From: Owenia fusiformis
Taxonomy: Eukaryota; Annelida; Polychaeta; Sabellida; Oweniidae
NCBI GenBank assembly: GCA_903813345.2
Contig: CAIIXF020000003.1
Span: 27,235,248-27,299,247, forward strand
Direction of reading: 5' to 3'
DNA length: 64,000 nt
Position 1 is the first letter of the stretch. Each line of letters begins with the position of its first letter. The notes below the pieces were generated by a model. That model was not told the DNA's origin and did not search any database. It saw only the letters and a list, made by a program, of their open reading frames with translations. Position numbers and translations under genes: made by a program. Positions 60,512 through 64,000 of this stretch are shown piece by piece.

Positions 60512-61748
60512 AGTAGCAAATAATTTGTTTAAATATCATGTAAAATTAAAAAATCATTTCATACATGGATTGGAATATAAAATTAGTGTATAGAGTGAAA
60601 CATTCGCAATTAAAAAGTGGACATGGTGGCAGAGGTAATTCTCAAAGTTGTAACACAGGAAAGATACATATGCCATTCCCAATATAGGAACATATGGAAA
60701 AATACATTCATATTTCACACACAAAACTTTTGTACATTTCAGATAAATTAGTTTTATGTGTAATAAACCTGCCGCCTCTTGTAATTTAGGAACTTCCAGT
60801 CATGTTAATTTTTGGGAAAATTACATGTCAAGAGAAACATCAAAATACATACACAAGCAATGCAAAGGTTTTGCATGTAGAATATGAACATATTTTTCAA
60901 TATTATATTGCACTGTGGTCTTTTGAACGCTTATATTTTAGATTTTATTGACACAAAACCCAATTGAATTGAACTATACCTTAAACTATAAAAATGTGTT
61001 AAAATACAAAAGCAAACAATACAAATACAGGGATGAAAATATCCATTTTAAATAATTGTGCTCTTTATTGCATTTGTGGCATTTTGCCTACTTCATTATT
61101 CATTTTCTTTATATTCGAAACTTGGCTGGTATATTCAATGCTTTTCTTCAATTCCAATTACCAATTTTGGCTTTGTATAAAAAACCTTGTACCTCGTACC
61201 TTTGAAGGGTTCAATTTTTAAAGTTTTAATATATTTTCAATCTTAGTTAATACTAACTTAGATATATTGTGCACTCATAGTTTTTATAGATACAGATATA
61301 GAGTCATAAAATAAAGCCAGAATTTTTAATTTGAGTTTCTTCTTGTTTGTCAGAATAGCGCCATTCAAAGGCCCTTTCAATAGGGAAAAGCAATGCTAAA
61401 TTAGTTTTAAATATGTTGGGGATTTGCCAAATGAAATTCTGTGTTCTGTGTTCATGAGTAATGATGATTTTAGTCTCAAGGATTGCTAATTCAATCCAAC
61501 ACATGACAGTGTAACTGGATGATGATTCCAAATTGAATGGTGGGGAGAGAAGTACCCATAAAGATTTTAGTGTAGATTGCTTCTATAGTGAACGAGCATT
61601 TCAATTGCACAATTTTGATGAAAAATAAAATAGCAAAACAAAGATAAACAATTTTTCGATTCTGGCCTTCTTTTGTGACTAGACAAATGTTAGATCTATA
61701 TTACATACATGTAGACCTAAGAGTGCATTAATGCATCTACATTACCAC
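60512..61748. other. AT-rich spacer, partly one arm of a wide inverted pair
   Basis: No gene seen. About 61195-61240 ('TTTGAAGGGTTCAATTTTTA') is inverted at about 62178-62200, on the far side of the MITE at 61749-62133, so these may be arms of an older element interrupted by that MITE. Confidence 0.45.
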
Positions 61749-62133
61749 AGATGCGAGTAGGTAGTTACCATTTCCACTACCAGTTGGCTGATTCGAGCTA
61801 AATAACATGGCAGGGTATTAGAAAGTCTCTTGAACTCAAATATTCACCAGTTTTAGTGGTTCAATTTTCATATTACCCAAATGTATCTGATAGTAATACA
61901 AATTGAAATTTGTCCAGTAAAAGAAAATATTATCAGGCTAATATGATATTTCACTTTTTGTAATTTTATAACATGGGGTCTCTGAGTAATCTCCCCAACC
62001 TAGAACTTAAATTAAATTTTCAAAGTTGATAAACACTTTTTAAAACCACATTTCTAGATATAACTTTACATGAAGATATCACAGAATTTTGAATTTTTAA
62101 TGATGTAAATCAAGATTATTTCTACTCGCATCT
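61749..62133. mobile_element. 385-bp MITE with ends AGATGCGAGTAG / CTACTCGCATCT
   Basis: Second copy of the element at 19643-20058, same orientation, with perfect 12-bp inverted ends. It differs from the first mainly by a deletion of about 30 bp and scattered substitutions. Confidence 0.8.
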
Positions 62134-62254
62134 AGTATATTTATCATAGATGGAGATTGAAATGAAATAATCTTAATATTTTAAAAATTGAACCCTTCAA
62201 AGACTGTATCTTAATTTTTTTTACAAAGCCATCTATTTTGTATTAAAATACATA

Positions 62255-62811
62255 CAGGGTGGTAAATCGGAAACCCTGCATTTTCCCCATATCTTTCTCA
62301 TTTTAAGAAATTACTCCCTGATATCTCACACATTTGTAAATCATTCAATTTCCTATTACCCTATCATATTTCATAACCATCAGACTGATAGTCACAATTC
62401 TACAGCACTTTGAACAACATGCTTCAGGTTTGGCCATCATAGCGCTGTAGGCAAACCTGCAGTTGTCAGTGATCCAAATGCATTCCTCAGCAGGTATGGC
62501 CTGGATGATACAGATGATCTCACTTTTGAGGTCTGCAATTGTCCTGAGGTCATTCTTATACACTCTGTCTCTGCCATATCCCCATATGTAGGGACATTTT
62601 GGACTACATACTAGGTTGGTCTACAGCGCCATAGTGGCCAATGGGAATGTACCTTAAAGTGCTGTAACACTGTGACTATCAATCAGATGGTCATGAAATA
62701 TGGTAGGCTGGTAGGAAATTGAGGGATGTACAAATGTGCAAATTTATTTGTTAAATTAATAAAGATATTAGGAAAATTTTATAAGGGTTTCCAGTTTTTT
62801 TGACCACCCTG
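62255..62811. mobile_element. 557-bp Tc1/mariner-type element carrying a transposase C-terminal remnant
   Basis: CAGGGTGGTAAATCGGAAAC and the inverse-type right end (TTTTTGACCACCCTG) are flanked by TA. On the minus strand, about 62610-62345 encodes WGYGRDRVYKND then LRTIADLKSEI and further residues ending in a Cys-rich stretch. This layout (WGY..D.VY.....T..DLK..I) is what the last part of many mariner/Tc1-like DDE transposases looks like. The catalytic region is absent, so this is a dead, internally deleted copy. It links the short MITEs at 56700-56922 and 5897-5927 to that superfamily. Confidence 0.7.
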
Positions 62812-62932
62812 TATATCTTTCAATGCAATGGTAAGTGTTCTATGAGTTATTCTCTGGATATTGAGTAAGTTTGTGCAAGGAATTATTCTTTTCATAGTAC
62901 ATGTACTTATAAGCTACAGTATACTGTAAAAT

Positions 62933-63067
62933 ATGGCTGCACTGAGAAAACTTGTTACAAACAATGTAAACAAATTCAGTTTTGCAATATGTTCAATAAT
63001 AATGTTGTATGTGTTGTTCTTACACTTCTCATATGAGAGAGGACTGCCAACAGATCAAGGATTCAAG
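62933..63067 (+). CDS. third copy of the membrane-anchor first exon
   Basis: 45 codons from ATG to a GTAAAT donor, phase 0. The protein starts MAALRKLVTNNVNKFSFAIC, continues SIIMLYVLFLHFSYER and ends GLPTDQGFK. It is closer to the 58633 copy (identical intron start GTAAATAAAAATGTGTTTAT) than to the 48592 copy, so these two duplicated later. Exons 2-5 would lie beyond the right edge if this is a full gene. A retrotransposon fragment begins within a few hundred bases downstream. Confidence 0.7.
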
Positions 63068-63387
63068 GTAAATAAAAATGTGTTTATTTGTATTTGTATA
63101 TTTATTCAACCACCAATTTGGTGACAATACTTTCATTTTTACAACATATTTACATTACAAAAGACAGAGTAATAAAAAGTATTATTTACACAATGCTACA
63201 TTTATCTATTGACTAATAGTTCCTTCAGTTTTACATTTCTATAGTTATACATATTGCATATCATTTTGCAGCTATGGAACTTAATGGAAAAATCCATTTC
63301 AACATTTATACCTGGTATTTCTTGTAATCCCATCATGGTATAAAACCTTTTAGTTTCTGATCTCATGTAAGAGTTATCAAAATCTAG

Positions 63388-64000
63388 TTAAACAAGTTTT
63401 GCCTTCATTGTATTTTTAAACAAACATCTTAATCTAGTAAAAACATTGCACTGTTTTACAAAATGTATTAAGTCACCAACTCCAGCATTACAAAGAGTAC
63501 ATTTGGAAGCATTCATTTTTAACAATAGGTGCTCTTTTGCTCATAGTCCACCAAGCATTCACTTTGAACTTGGAACATACAATTCTAAAAACATTAAGTT
63601 TGTGACTTAACATAAGGAGTATTTTCCATCTTTCAATTACTAGCTTATAAACATTAGTTTTAGATTTCTTTTTCCATATTTCCTTTGAAAGGATGATGTT
63701 TTGTTCAATAACATTAATTATCATATCATTCAACTCATACTTGATAAAGGTTTGTAACATGTTATATACAATACTCCTGTTCATAATTACTCCCATTATA
63801 TTATCTTTGATTGCATGCATTCTCAGGAAAAACAGTTTACTGCAGATTGAACTTGGATTTAGCATTACAATTGACCTAAAGAAGTATATTTTACGAAGAT
63901 CTGTATAAGCGCTGAGTTCTAACCATCCTAAACAACCCAAACTAGCAATATCTGGTGTATTCATGGGTAATTTCTGAATTCTTTCGGCTATTTGCCTTTG
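63388..64000 (-). pseudogene. non-LTR retrotransposon reverse transcriptase 3' end, frameshifted
   Basis: From the right edge leftwards the frame reads RQIAERIQKLPMNTPDIASL, GCLGWLELSAYTDLRKIYFF and on to WWTMSKRAPIVKNECFQM, then shifts frame into LCNAGVGDLIHFVKQC and ends at a TAA (63388-63390). The order 'RIQ.LP..T', 'LGWL.L..Y.D.RK..F' and a closing 'C..C....D..HF...C' is typical of the C-terminal part of RT proteins of non-LTR elements (CR1/Jockey-like groups). At least one frameshift near 63490 breaks it. The element continues beyond the window; its 3' UTR probably runs to about 63120. Confidence 0.7.

Overview
This is AT-rich animal nuclear DNA. It has intron-split genes with GT-AG junctions and a dense, layered population of DNA transposons and tandem repeats. 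Gene content (a metazoan UBE2V ubiquitin E2 variant, a 23-exon HEAT-like protein) and repeat style (many small non-autonomous elements, frequent TACATGTA words, arrays built on 'CCATCTTG/AAAATGGC') suggest a marine invertebrate such as a mollusc or other lophotrochozoan, or an ambulacrarian. The phylum cannot be fixed from sequence alone. I saw no rRNA, tRNA, CRISPR array or bacterial-style operon.

Layout. (1) A large minus-strand gene runs from 37292 down to 2127. Its 23 coding exons join in a single frame into a predicted 1226-residue helical-repeat protein with an acidic C-terminal tail; I could not name it. (2) Head-to-head with it, with a perfect CRE-like TGACGTCA between, is a plus-strand four-exon UBE2V/MMS2 gene (39283-44118, 144 aa). 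(3) Next is a plus-strand five-exon gene (48592-52645, 371 aa) for a single-pass membrane protein with a divergent HD-like domain resembling DUF6817. Its first intron is almost filled by a 44-bp minisatellite. (4) Three minus-strand exons at 55357-56559 belong to an unrecognised gene that is incomplete here. (5) Two further copies of the membrane-anchor first exon of gene 3 lie at 58633 and 62933 with no matching downstream exons in the window. This implies either a tandem family continuing to the right or alternative first exons. (6) The right edge carries the decayed 3' end of a non-LTR retrotransposon reverse transcriptase ORF.

Introns and intergenic DNA hold many elements whose ends can be defined: two hAT-like elements with perfect 8-bp target duplications (one inserted into an older MITE and itself holding another element), several TA-flanked Tc1/mariner-type MITE families, a 4.2-kb foldback composite, a GTCACCAC-ended family with copies across the window, and long hairpins.

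The most unusual signal is that two independent genes each carry a tandem duplication spanning a 3' splice site plus the start of the following exon. In UBE2V there are four acceptor copies spaced 74-75 bp; in the HEAT-like gene there are three good copies plus one decayed. Both generate arrays of competing acceptors upstream of a conserved exon.
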